The notes beneath the pieces were generated by a model. That model worked only from the letters and a program-made list of their open reading frames with translations. It had not been told where the DNA came from and ran no database searches. Below, one piece after another: positions 1 through 41,284 of a stretch of DNA of 64,000 bases. Position numbers and translations under genes: made by a program. This DNA is from Apostichopus japonicus (Eukaryota; Echinodermata; Holothuroidea; Aspidochirotida; Stichopodidae), in the NCBI RefSeq assembly GCF_037975245.1, contig NC_092576.1, positions 15,811,611 through 15,875,610 on the forward strand, written 5' to 3'. How positions within the stretch are numbered: the first letter of the stretch is position 1; every line of letters begins with the position of its first letter.

Positions 1-260
1 CATTTTGTCAGGGGTGGAGAGGGTGGATTACTCGGAAGATGTTAGGACGGTAATTTCCCTTACTAGTGTAGCTACTGATAGGCAGTTCATATCAACGTAC
101 TTTTCACATCACATTTGTGAAAGAAGATAAAGGTGTATCGCCTGAATTACAGCAGAAATCATTCATGTAAAGGACTATCATGTTCTTTGAACGAACTGGT
201 TCTTAAAGTAATATTCAATAACACAATTATGTAATGATATCAATAGACGAAAATACTTAC

Positions 261-27860
<27,600 letters not shown>

Positions 27861-28056
27861 TTTCCTGTTCTTATCTGCGAGAAAATCAGTAACATGTTAG
27901 ACAGACATCTTCAAGAAAACGCAAAGGTGCTAAATTGTGAAGATGCTGTTTCTGCAACTTCGCTACAGTTGAGATGCTGACATTCATATGCGAGGGTAAC
28001 TTAACAAGTTTCAATATATCAACAATTTTCCAACTGTAAAGTATAATGAGCATCAT

Positions 28057-28489
28057 GCAAAAGTTTAGCAAAAGGATGAAAATTTTCGTCAGCAAATTGG
28101 CTAATTATGCAACAATAAGCCAGGCCTATGAACGTTCTTAATATTCCGCATGCATTTAACGACAACTAATACACCAACTAGCAATAGTAACTCGCTAATA
28201 TTGTACGTACGTTCCTCTATGCTATTCTACACGTAATGTAGCCGTACAGAAGATGATGTGATTTGAAAGGTGTGCCGTGCATGCATATTTGTTGTAAGAA
28301 CAACATTGTTAAATTATTATCATCGATTACAATTTGAAACGCATTTCCATAGATTTTGCATATTTTAATTAGCAAAACCTGGAAACTGGCATAGCAACAG
28401 AAAGATAGTTGCACACAAAATGCTTCATTTCTACCCTTTTCTTAAACTACGACATATAAAATACTATAATTCTGCCTTCCTTCAGGAAA

Positions 28490-28567
<78 letters not shown>

Positions 28568-31500
28568 CATAGAGATTACAAATGAAAACATATTTATTAC
28601 ATTCAAACTACTCGAGTTCCAATAGAGAAACCTTACAGCGAATCCTCACAATATTATACTTTTGATGTAAAACGATTGCGTGTCAGGAATTCTTCTTCTT
28701 TTCTGTTATTAATATTAATACGAATATTAATCTGCCCAAAACTGAATTAGTCCGCCAACTTCACGACTTTTTCTTCACGGAGAGTTTTCTTCAGACACAG
28801 ATACATAACAGTAAAATGATTGACTTATTTGTGTTCTTCCTTTATACATGCACTGTAACACAGCTCAAGAGATCACTATATTATGTAAAGTGTGAAAGTG
28901 ATACAAACCGTCAACAAGTTCTTATAAACAGGATATTGAGTGTTTTAGCAGCTATTGTATGCAGCCAAGAGGGTTCTTAATCGTATGCACTTCAATATTC
29001 AACTTTCTTTTTCGTTTCCATTTTGAAAAGTCTGTTAGGCTATTAATTTACAATGGAATAGCTGGTGAATAATTAACTTAAACTTATTTTAAAAGATAAT
29101 AGCAATATTTTAAAAACCAAGAGGGTTCAAAAGTCTCTTAGGCTGTTGATTTTATTTAATTTTTAATGTTCAAGTCAGTTTCCCTGAAATAATGCAATCA
29201 TATGTGTCACTTCAAATATTTTTGTTGCGTTTCACTCATCGTTCAGTTATCTTCCCACGGTTGTTCGCACGTAAGGTGACGTATAAATGATGAAATGAAA
29301 CTATACATTAAACAACCCTTATTTTGAAATGGTGATACCGAATATACTTTCAAGTATGGAAGTTTTGTTGAACTTTCGTGGGACACTTCTACTACATTTG
29401 ACACAGGGGGTTCAACTTATAAGCTGTCCAAAAGTACATTACAACTTAATTAAACTGTTATACTGAAACTATTATACTGTTATACTAAAACTGAAACTGT
29501 GAAACTGTTTGCACCCTCACATAACTTTGGTTCACCACCTTTCAAACGTTATATCTACAACTATGAAGCAACTTTGGACAAAAGGTCTAGAAGAAGTAAC
29601 ACTTTTTTACATTTTCAGAAAATGACCGCTCGTGACGTCCACTGACCTTCATATGTAAAATATTGATCGCATGTAGGAAATCATAACTCACACAAACCAA
29701 TCACGACATTTTAGTCCTATCGACCATTGCATTAGCTGTGGCCTACGTTTAATTATAACTGAAAAAAAAACATAAAACGCCCTGTTTTGAGCCCTCAATG
29801 ACGAAAATAAAATGTTCCTCACAGATTTGGTTCACCACCAATCAAACTTTATATCAACAACATTTCAGCAAAATTGGACAAAAGCTCAAGAAGTAGTGGC
29901 ATGTATTACGTTTTCAGAGAATGGCCCTAAAGGACGCTCAAATTGATAAATTTCAGCGACATTTTCAGCCAAATGGAATGAAAATTGACGAAACGACAGT
30001 TGGTCAAACACGGTGGCAAAAAGTGATAGAAAGTCGGCAAAATTGCGCGACAGCTATAACACAGCTAAAAGAGTTCAGCTATCTATCGTGATAAGTTAAC
30101 CATTTACGTCAAGATATTATTATAATCACTGATAAATTAAGACCTTTCAAACCTCAGCAAGTTTACATCAACCATTACACACAGTGTTAGCAAAATCGAA
30201 TAACCTTAACTGACTTGCTATTTCATTTTCTAGTTCCCTTTGCATGTCTTCCATAAAATACTACTACTTTTGTTTAATACCATTTGGTTTTAGAGCATTA
30301 TCTTTTCTAATATTGGTATTGCAGTTAAATTGTTAATTAGTTAATGAAATTTAATTGGAAAGCAGAATATATAAAGGTTATTCAATAATTATTTGCGATG
30401 CCACTTTCATTGCTACAATGTAAATAGTTAGAAAGAAAGCTTGCCGATAAAATTGCAAGACTCGCCTACGATAATTTATTGCTGAACAAAAAGCTACGTC
30501 AAGTTCTCACACGGAATAAACGTCACACGGAATAAACTTATCTTTGAATGACTCCATTCAAATGACAAATTAAGGTAAGTTATTTATTCTCTTATTGGTG
30601 CCGATAATTCTGGGGATAAAATTTGATCCTCCCTTCTCGTGAACTTAACCTCTAAAGTATATCTTTGACATTTTCGGTGCAATTGCTGGTGTGACTTACC
30701 CTTTTTTGTATAATGATTGCTCGTTTTGTTTACCAGGATGTATACTTTCCCTATAAATATTTTTCTGCATTGCACAACTTCGCTATTTCCTTCATAGGAA
30801 TAGGAAAACATTATGGAGACAAGTGTACAAGTTTCGTTGATCTTGTCTAAAATTTGAACTCGTGCAGATATAAAAAGACCCTTTGCTACTTTGAGTTTAA
30901 AAGATTTAATGTGGTATGCAACACAAGTCGAAAAACACATAACAAACTTATTTTGCGAGAATAACGTCTCGGATCTTGCAAAACTTTAGCAAAAGGAAGA
31001 ACATTTTCGTCAGCAAATTGGCTAATTATGCAACGATAAGCCAGGACTATAAACGTTCTTACTATTACATATGCATTTAACGACGACTATTACACCAACT
31101 GACATTAGTAACACACTAATATTGTACGTACGTTCCTCTATACTATCCTGCACGCAATATAGCCGTACAGTAGATATGTGATTTGAAAGGTGTGCTGTGC
31201 ATTCATATTTGTTGGAAGAACAACATTAATTTGTTATCATGATTACAACTTTGAAAAAAAAAACTTTTCCATAGATTTTGCATATTTTAATTAGTAAAAC
31301 CTTGAAAACTGGCATAGCTACAGAAAGATAATTGCACACAATGCTTCTTCTGTATCATTTTCTTGAACAACGACATATAAAATACTATAATTCTGCCTAC
31401 ATATTATACATATTAACTATACAGATTTAAAACGAAAACATATGTATTACCTTTAAACTACTGGTATCCCCACAGAAAAACCTTACAGCGAATCCTCACA

Positions 31501-33520
31501 ATATTATACCTTTGATGCAAAACGATTGCGTGTCAGGAACTCTCTTCTTTTCTGTTATTAATATTCATATTAATACGAATATTAATCTTGCCCAAAACTG
31601 AATTAGTCCGCCAACTTCACTCCTTTTTCTTCACGGGGAGTATACTTCAGACAGAGATACATAACAGTAAAATGGTTGAGTTATTTGTGTTCTTCCTTTA
31701 TACATGCACTGTAACACAGCTCAAGAGATCACTCTGTTAGGTAAAGTGTGAAAGTGATACAAACCGTCAACAAGTTCTTATAAACAGGATATTGAGTGTT
31801 TTTAAGCAGCTATTGTATGCAGTCAAGAGGGTTCTTAATCATATGCAATTAAATACTTAACTTTCATTTCGTTTCCATTTTGCAAAGTCTGCTAGGCTAT
31901 TAATTTACAATAGAGTAGGTGATATCCGTATATACTTTCAAGTATGGAAGTTCTGTTGAACTTTCGTGGGACACTTCCACTACATTTGACACAGGGGGTT
32001 CAACTTATAAGCTGTCCAAGGGTACATTACAACTGAAACTGTTATACTGAAACTATTATACTGTTATATTGAAAATGAAACTGTGAAACTGTTTGCACCC
32101 TCACATAACGACATAAAAATTTCCTGAATAACTTTGGTTCACCACCTTTCAAACGTTATATCTACAACTATGAAGCAACTTTGGACAAAAGGTCTAGAGG
32201 AAGTAGCACCTTTTTACATTTTCAGAAAATGACCGCTCGTGACGTCCAATGACCTTCATATGTAATATATTGATCGCATGTAGGAAAACAAAACTCACGA
32301 CATTTTAGTCCTATCGATCATTGCATTATCTGTGGCCTACGTTTCATCATAACTGAACAAATACAGAACGCCCTGCTTTGGGCCCTCAATGACGACAATA
32401 AAATGTTCCTCACATATTTGGTTCACCACCACTCAACCTTATATCAACAACATTTCAGCATTATATGTCTTACGTTTTCAGAGAATGGCCCTCAAACGAC
32501 GCACAAATTTATAAATATCAGCGACATTTTCAGCCAAATTGAATGAAAATTGACGAAACGACAGTTGGTTGAACACGGTGGCAAAAAGTGATAGAAAGTC
32601 GGCAAAATTTCGCGATAGCCATACCACAGCTAAAAGAGTTCAGCTGACTAACGGGATCAGTTAACCATTTACGTTAATATATTATTATAATCACTCATCA
32701 ATTAAGATCTTTAAAACCTCGGCAAGTTTACATCAACCATTACACACAGTGTTAGCTAAATCGAGTTACCTTAATTAAATGACTTTATTTTACTTTTTCA
32801 CTTTTCACTATTTTTCTTTCTAGTCACCTTTGCATGTCTACCATGAAATACTACTACTTTTGTTTAATACCAAATACCAAATAATATTGGTTTTAGAGTA
32901 ACATCTTTTCTATGATATTGGTGTTGCAGTTAAAGTGTTAGTTAATGAAATATATTCTGAAAGCAAAATATATAAAGATAATTCAATAATTATTTGCGAT
33001 GCCATTCATATTGCTACAATGTAAATTGTTAGACGGAAAGCTTGCCAATAAAATTGCAAGACTAGCCTACAATAATATATTGCTGAACAAACGCTACGTC
33101 AAATTCTCACACGGAATAAACGTCACACGGACTAAACTTATCTTTAAATGACTCCATTCAAACGAAAAATTAAGGTAAGTAATTTACTCTCTTATTGGTG
33201 CCTACATTTCTGGGGATAGAAATATGATCCTCCCTTCTCGTGAACTTAACCTGTAAAGTATATCTTTGACATTTTCGGTGCAATTGCGGGTGTGACTTAC
33301 CTTTTTTTTGTATAATGATTGCTCGTTTTGTTTACCAGGATGTATACTTTCCCTATAGTTATTTTTCTGCATTGCACAACTTCGCTTTTTCCTTCATTTC
33401 TTTCATAGTAATAGGAACACATTCTGGAGACAAGTGTACAAGTTTCGTTTATCTTGTTTAGTTATATATAAAGAGACTTTGCTACTTTGAAAGATTCACA
33501 GTGGTATGCGACACAAATAA
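28057..33520. repeat. Direct tandem duplication, ~2.9 kb and ~2.5 kb copies
   Basis: Copy 1 about 28057-30977 and copy 2 about 30978-33520 align along most of their length (e.g. tcagcaaattggctaattat at both starts; gtgaaactgtttgcaccctc inside both). Copy 2 lacks the (AT)n at 28493-28559 and a roughly 300-bp block near 29040-29330. Within each copy a block starting ggttcaccacc recurs at about 300 bp. No conserved coding frame: the longest minus-strand open frame in copy 1 (30584-30940) is not kept in copy 2. The duplication begins about 200 bp upstream of the gene B ATG, so it may include promoter sequence. Confidence 0.85.
28493..28559. repeat. (AT)n microsatellite
   Basis: 67-bp pure AT run inside copy 1 of the tandem duplication, absent from copy 2. 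Confidence 0.95.
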
Positions 33521-36500
33521 AAAAAAAATCAATTGTTTTACATAATTAAAACTGAAAGACAAAACTGGTAAGATTTAGATCTAAAAAAGGAATTGTATGT
33601 CTAGCTGCATGCAATACACAAAGCTGGTGTACAACCACTGACAGTGGGTTGACTCTGCTCACCCCGTCACCCTTTTGTTACTCTGATGTGACGTCCAAAA
33701 ATCTCTCTCCCATATACAATTTTCAAAAGGCTTTACAGGAGTACAAAAATATACTTTGTTATCAATATCTTATCATGACAATATAGCAAACAACATAACA
33801 CCCTAGTACCTTTTCTTAGTTAGATAAAATGCATATATTCATATCCATACATATTAGTGGAAGTGGAAGTGTATATCACTTTGCTGTAAATTCAGTTTCT
33901 CGTACGAAATTTTACTTCTATTCTACTTATATGTTTTCATTGGTTTTGAAAATTATAATTTCAACATGTCCCCTTTCACAATTTAAGATGCTGGACTATT
34001 TTGTTGAACAGTTCGTCTTGTACTGAGATCTCGAAGTCCTCATCGAATTAATCGGAAACAAACATTCTGTGATACAACATGCTCAAAATGTGGATATCGT
34101 AAAAAAAAAAATGGGAATAGCGACATAAAGTTAGCTAGCACTTATGTTTCTTGGACTATGACATTACAGGACTTAGAACCTCTCAAAGAGGACTAGTAAC
34201 TCTGATGTCTTTACCTCGAGACCAACTGAGTTTAGACAATACAACTTATCTCTTTCAATCACTGATACTCCTCTCTGTAGTCTTTATATATGAATTCAAA
34301 CCTGTCATTTATAGGGTGATGTGATGGCCGGTTCAAGACTGGCGCGTAGCCAGTAATATGCTAAGGGAGGGGCGAAACTGTAGATTCTGCATTGCAAACT
34401 ATCTAAGCGTAGCGCCACCATGTTGGTGCGAAGCGTACAAGACAATTTTGGCTAAAAATGGCTCCCAGATCGCTGGAAATGGTACTTCCCAGGCCTTGTA
34501 AGTTGCATCTTAGCATTTCTCTTTAGAAAATACTGGCGATATCATAAAAACATTAAAAACACAAATATGCCCAAGGGGGGAGGGGGCGGCTTAACCCTTT
34601 CGCTCCCTTCCCCTTGGCTGAGCGCCTGGTTCAAGAAATGGGCAGATGAAAAACTCTGCCGGTTAGGTAAATCGTGCTAGGGTTCAAGGCACACTGGAGT
34701 TTACATATTAACTCTTCTGTGGTGGTATGGCACATTTTGTAGCCTAAGATCCCGTGTCTAGCTCCAAAAAAATCCTAGCAAAGGAGCAGTTGTAATATAT
34801 TATGCTTGATGTCTAACCAAAGTAGCAAATGGTCAGGTTAGCACAACATCAACATGAGCACTTTTTAGTGTTTTTTTTTGCAAAACTAAGGGCAGGTGTC
34901 TCCCCTTCCCCAAAGCCGTATATGTCTTTATACGGCTCTGCTTTGCTCAGTTTTCGAACTGAATTTAGCCAAAGTGACTAATTTGACTGAAAAGGTTCTT
35001 GTACAATATGGTTTTAGACCTATTTTTAGACCAAGATATATTCGCACAAGTCAGACGTGCACGACATGCAATTTAGTTTAGGACTCTCAGAGAAAGCGCT
35101 ATTTTTTAATTGGCCTCACGTAAGACTGGTCATTATGACGTTAAATTTGTAGCAAAGAGAAAGCAGTAAACTTGTGTAATTAGTTTTAAGTCTTTACGAG
35201 TTTGCGATTCAATTTGTTTGGATAAACTCCAACTGGTTTTGAATTGGTCAAAATCTGGTGTTGTACCAGAATCGGTCTCTATAGGAGAGGTAATGTCCCT
35301 AAAACATACTCCATTAGATCAATATTCCTCAGCAGTACTGGGAACGATGAAGTTGACAAACCCTTTCAAGATTTCCAATTAATAGCAAAATGAAATAAGA
35401 AATCTACTTGTCGATAAGTTACCTTAATTATACCGTAATCCCGATGTGCTTCAAACTTGGTGGGTGTTTTGAGGCCTGACGGGAGGAGAGAGGTAGGGGG
35501 GGGGGATTACAGCCTACGGCCCGAGATATATAGGGGATGAAATAAATAGTATAATAATATACGGTACTTAACGAAAAACGAGGAGTGCAGAAAAGGTGGT
35601 GTGATGACGTATTTGTCCCCGGAACCCGACCTGGCTATCGACTCATCTGTGTGTATGTCTAGGAATTGGCTGCAGAGCCTCATTGAATTATGTCATCATC
35701 GGACAGAGGTCAAATATCAATGACCATGCATGAGGTCGGTGAAGTTCAAAGTTTCAAAATGGTGCTTCGCTAAATCCACCTAAAACGGTTACTCACATTC
35801 AATACGTGTATGACGCAGTGATGACAACATAGCAGTCATGTGACTCAATTTTAGGACGCGCTATTACAACTCAATGGATTGCCTAAGTGCAGACTGTTTA
35901 TGCTTAACGCAATCGGTCGTGGTACACGAGTTGGAGGGTGGTGGAGGAGAGAGAGATGGTAGGTGGGGAAGGTGGAGGGAGGGGAAGCGATTATAGAGTT
36001 ATATAATAACGTTGAAATGATTCACCATAACGATCGAGTATATGGTATAGTCGTAAACAAATTCAACATAAAACTTACCATTTGTATTTTACTGATTTAC
36101 AACGGGATTTTGTAAAATTATTCTACAATAATAACACTTATACATTATAACAGTACATGATATACAGTATAATGTCTAAAAGCTCAAGTAACAGGTATAG
36201 AAAAGAAGCATTCAGAAGGGATGATCTAACATATTTTTATCTGGAAATATTTGATTGAAACTGAGCAACCCACACCCCCCCCCCAAAACAAAATAATATC
36301 TGGTTACATCCATAAACGAGGCTCTCTGAAGGGTTGTTCATGTAACAATCTCATAATAGTGCTCTCCACTCTTGGGGAGCATCCTAACTAACAAGTGAAT
36401 CAAGTTTGTAGTGTAAACGCTCTGGGGATCACGTGACTTGAAATTTAATAAATAATATAAATAGCTACTTGAGTTGTAAATAGTGTTCGATCTTTACGCG

Positions 36501-39500
36501 CATGCGTGAACATTGTCCGTGTAATGTTGATAACCACCCGTTCTTATATTTGGACACGTCTAGGGTCATTTTTAATATATTCATGAGGGAAATGAATAAG
36601 TTGAAGAACGTGGAGAACATATCGATCATGTTTTGGCTTAGAGCCTTTATTTTTATCCATCCATCTTGTTATTCTAGAGGATATCAGTCAATATGTAACA
36701 GTACAACTATAGCTATGTTCTAACGTAGGCCTTATGCTCATAACGATATTTGCATTAATCGTCCGCAGTTCTTTTCATGGAACGGTTTGTAGTAAATTAT
36801 CCGATATATGCGCATCACAAGGCTGATACTCATATTCTTTGATACTTCATTACCATATACCACCTCGCTGAGGTGAGTTATCACCAGCGACGTAGGTAGG
36901 ATTTTCGGTTCCAGAGACACGAGCAGAAGAAAAATCACACTGCCTTGCAACTACAGACACAATGCTGTGGGAACTTTACACTAACAATTACGTTTTAAAA
37001 ACTGAATGAAGTGTTGTTTGCGGCTTCAGTAATATAATAACCCCAATAGCTATAGTAATAAAAGAGAAACTTCCCACTCGTAGGATACACCTGGTGTTAC
37101 TCAAACACAAAATGAAACAAAGAGTGAGCAACAAGAACATATACAGCTTGGTGTTATAATTGCGGAAGTTCCTGTTACCTCGTCATCACGTGAATCGTTT
37201 CATGGGTCCTCCAATATTTGTGATAGATTTCTCGGTAATGACCCAACCAATACTGAGGCGATAATGTTGACCTGTGTATGTATATGTGTATGCATGGACG
37301 GTGCTTTGGGGGCCATGTATGTCTGAGTACGGGTTGGGGAGGGCGGGTGGTTGGGTGAGGCCAGGTGTAACCTAAAAATACAATACTAAACTTCATACTT
37401 AGACAACATTGAAAGTCAATCTTATGAAGTACAAGAATAGTCTGATAGTTTTGTGGGGCACAGCAACGGTCACATTCTAAAATACATGTGAATAATTAGC
37501 ATTAATGGAGCATTTCGGAAATTTCTCTGGTAGTACCAATTATATCCTTGTGGGAATATATAATCATATACCAATATTGTTTCATCATATGCTAAGGTAT
37601 TTATGTAAACTTCAAGCCTCATATACCATAGTCTAAGAATACATTTGAAGCATAGAGGGGTGCTTATATCACCCCATGTTCTCTTGTCTCAAATCCTTGA
37701 CAAAGTTCAGTGGTGCCTCACCAATCCGTTTCTAAAATGGGTTGGATGAAATGGGTCACGTGGGAATGAGGAAAGTGCAATATAATTCATGCTGGATATG
37801 ATATAGCACTGACGTCTGTAGTGGTCTTGGCGAGCTCCATTTTGGTATCAGGGGAAAAATCATCACCAAGAATAATGGGAGCACATTTGGCCTCATGGTG
37901 GAATGAAATGTTGCTTTTGATGGCTTAATTTAGTGCAGAACATCACTCTAAACTACGTATAGCTAGACTGGTGGGTATCGGTAGACTCTTGTTAGATTTA
38001 ATCCCCAATAGCTAGCATAGCCTTTATTGGACTGTGCAAAAATTGTAGTGCAGTCGGGATACACAATGACCAAAGTTTCATGCAATGTGAATGATGATCA
38101 AATTAAACTTAACCTTCACTTGACCATTTTTGTATTTTGAGGGCCACGGCGTAGGCACGCCACAGCTAACCACACCCTTCGTCAACCCCAAAAACTTTAG
38201 CCTACAAATTACCAGTAATCTGAACATACAACCTCAACTGCAACATTTTAAGAGGGCGCTATTCTATCCTGTTATACACCAATTTAGTGTGTTTTGTGTT
38301 TCAGATATCACAGAACACACTGTTTGAATACATAACTCAATTACAGGACACCTAGATGCCCCCAATTAAAAAAATTGCCCCCCCCCCGAACTTCTATGTG
38401 TGTGGTCAAACACAGGTCTCTGATTGATGTGTCGGTTCAAGCACATGCACACAAATCATTTGTGTATAACGAATTTAATGGGTTTTTTTTTGTACTGTTT
38501 GAATGGGTACAGCTTTGTTATTATTACCGTCTCGTTTCAATCTGCTTGACGTTTCACTGTTCCCCGTTTTACAGTACCCCGTGTGATTGAACTATCTGAT
38601 ATAATTTGTTTCCAGATTATTTCACTTTCTGTCAAAGGCAATATAATTGTAAATAAACAAACTTTTATAACAGGAAATCAGTTTAATACCTTGGTTTATA
38701 AATGACATAATTTTGTTACTTAACTAACCATGCTGCACATTTCGAAGCGGTTATAGATTGATCAGCTATAAACGAGGTCGAGGTCGAATTTAATTTATAG
38801 TCTTATATTTTTCTCATTTGGAACCCATTAAAGGGATTTTCTTATATTATCATACCTGGTCCTACCGAGGGGATACCATTACACGGTGCTTTTCAGGGAC
38901 CTTAAATTTCCTCGAAGCGGTCGAGTTTGATATCCCAGATTGCGGGAAAAATGCTTGCAAGGTTTATTTACAGGAAATGATAATAATGGATGCAAATGAG
39001 TCTCACATGGAGGATATTAATGTTCATGTGCTTAATGTATTTTCGTCGTTACATAGTCCTCAATTGAATGTTTAGTACGTGTTACCGGAAGCCGGTTAAA
39101 ACGCTAAACGTTCACTGTAAATTCTGGACTGCTCACATAGCGTAAACATCTTGTCGTACAGGTTTTAGTAGTATGAAAGCAAACTGCAACACCTGAACGG
39201 CATTAATCTCTCTCTATTGTTATAGACTTGTTTCCAATAAGGAAGATGTGGTTCGTCAATGAGTATCGATAAAGTCCATTAGTGTGTTACGTGTTGGATA
39301 TAACGAGGACTACTTGGTATTCCATTGATGACAGTTTTCTTCATCTTTTCATTGTTCATCAGAATGTAGTCCATTGACTTATTAAACAAATAGAATAAAG
39401 AACAGGAATCGGATAACTTTCTTCCGAGATCAAACTAGTTTTATCCTGAGACGTGTACAACGAATAGATAGACCGAAGAGTTGAAGACATCCCCGAAGAT

Positions 39501-40799
39501 CATGTGTAGTATATGTTCCCTTTTAAGGGAATGATTATACACAGTCACAGTATCGATGCAAGGGGACTGGGGTTGAGAGCGGATCAGACGTTCGGTAGTT
39601 TGGTTTTCGTGCCCAGGTTCTTTCCTTACTTTTCTTAAAAAATATATATAGAGAATGTTCGACAGGTAGATTTTGCTGTAATTTGATAACTCACTTAAAT
39701 AACTCAATAATGAATAAGACAGAATTTTAGTCTTGATATGTTATAACACAAAGAAAACAGACAACTTTCAATCCAATAATGTTTCTGTAGCTATTCCAGT
39801 ATTTTCAAGATATGTATCGTTAAATATACTTAATGTCTGGAATATTCGTTTAGGCTAACTTGATGGTGACGTCGGCTCCTCATTGCAGTGCTTATAGTTA
39901 ATATACGGTTGTTTTTTAGGTCAACCAGAAAATGTTTGTTAATATTCATATAAGCAACAGAGCACTCTTGGATGGCAATCGACATCATTTGTCCTTAACA
40001 AATTTGTAATAAATTATAAACATGTCATTTGAGACCATAATAATCTTAATATCTCCCATTGAGTTATGTAATGCAACCGATGAACTAGTCTGATGGGCTG
40101 TGTAATAAACTAAAAGGTCCAGTCACTTTAAAGAGTGGACCTCAACTATTTAAAGGGTCATTCCAAAAAACAAACATAAAATAAGTAAATGTGCTATACA
40201 AACCTATCTAGACCGAGAGCAGTGTTTAGTAACGGTCCACGGCATATCAAAGCTAATTTTGTTGCTGAAGTTATCAAAACATAATACGGGGTATATTTGT
40301 TTGTGAATCTCAAACAAGGTTCTTAAAAATCACCCAGTTTCCGAAACTAAATATCCTCTATGAGGGTTTGCTACAACACTGCGGCTTAGAATGGGACCGC
40401 ATTGACACTAGTATACTTTGGTGTTCTCACAAAAGTACTATATTGAATTCTATGTATATTACAATTTTATTTCATAGTCTTGCTGGCTTGTATGTTTATA
40501 TTATTGCAACGAATATAATCCTTGTTTTAGTGTAGGTTGTGTAAATCTTTACCAACACATTTATGTCAAACAATGAGTTTAATAAAGATCCTGCAAACCC
40601 TTGTGAACCGCATGACTGTTTGAATGTGTTTGAATTTGTGCTTGACTTACCACAAATAACCCGTTACAATGAAATCCATTCCACCTTCAGAGTGACAAAA
40701 AAAGGGTCTTTTAATGAATTCGATGGCGCTAGTTTGAAACAGGTTTTTTTTTTAATATTAAATAATTATATGGCACTTAAAGGCATCCGTACATTCACT
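33521..40799. other. Intergenic, no convincing gene
   Basis: No spliced or open coding structure supported. Contains a repeat-like stretch with gcgtagccag-type sequence (34320-34640), purine-rich simple sequence (35930-35995) and C-homopolymers (36275, 38378). All open frames are short and lack recognisable domains. Confidence 0.5.
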
Positions 40800-41132
40800 T
40801 TTAGGAGAATAGCGCCTCATCAGGCCACGTATTCAGTGGACGGTGGCTGCAAGCATGCCGGTCGCAGAGATGTCACCACCTCTGGCCAAAGGCAAGGATT
40901 CACGCACGCCACCTAGTACGCTTCTGGTCGATTTGACCGACCCTCTGCGCATCCCCCGGGTTCTTTTGCGACAACAAGGGAGACATGGCACGGGATCCTA
41001 GGCCACAAAAAGCACCATACCTACAGCCAATGGTATTATCGCCAGAGGCCTGTCTTGAACCCTAGCCACGATTTACACGACCGACGAGGAATGAGTCTTT
41101 CGTCACCCTCTTAACCACATCGGCCACCACAT
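40800..41132 (-). mobile_element. tRNA-derived SINE-like element
   Basis: At the right end, minus strand, TGGCCGATGTGG (41115-41126) fits the pol III A box TRGYNNANNNG and GTTCAAGAC (41052-41060) fits the B box GWTCRANNC, about 54 bp apart as in tRNA heads. The body runs leftward through GC-richer sequence to about 40800 (cctgatgaggcgct). Resembles a Ser/Leu-type tRNA head plus an unrelated body. Exact ends and target duplication are not resolved. Confidence 0.55.
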
Positions 41133-41211
41133 CAGCTAGTAATTTAAATGGTTGAATTAATATTTCAAGACTTCAGGGTCGACTACTGAAATAGAAAAAG
41201 AAAATTTAAAC

Positions 41212-41284
41212 GTGATGGAGTCGAACTCGGTTCATCAGGGTTACCAGTCCACTGCTCTACCAACTGAGCCATTAGACGAGTTAA
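41212..41284 (-). tRNA. tRNA-like pseudogene or second SINE head
   Basis: Minus strand carries a perfect D arm (GCTC-AGTTGGTA-GAGC), A box TGGCTCAGTTGG and B box GTTCGACTC, with a 7-base loop CTGGTAA where the anticodon should be (GGT, Thr-like). The anticodon and T stems do not pair, so it is not a functional tRNA. Confidence 0.5.

Noticed and set aside
30584-30940. 118-codon minus-strand open frame
   Set aside because: Lies in the tandem duplication and is not preserved in the second copy; no domain.
41212-41284. Functional tRNA-Thr gene
   Set aside because: D arm and boxes fit but anticodon and T stems do not pair.
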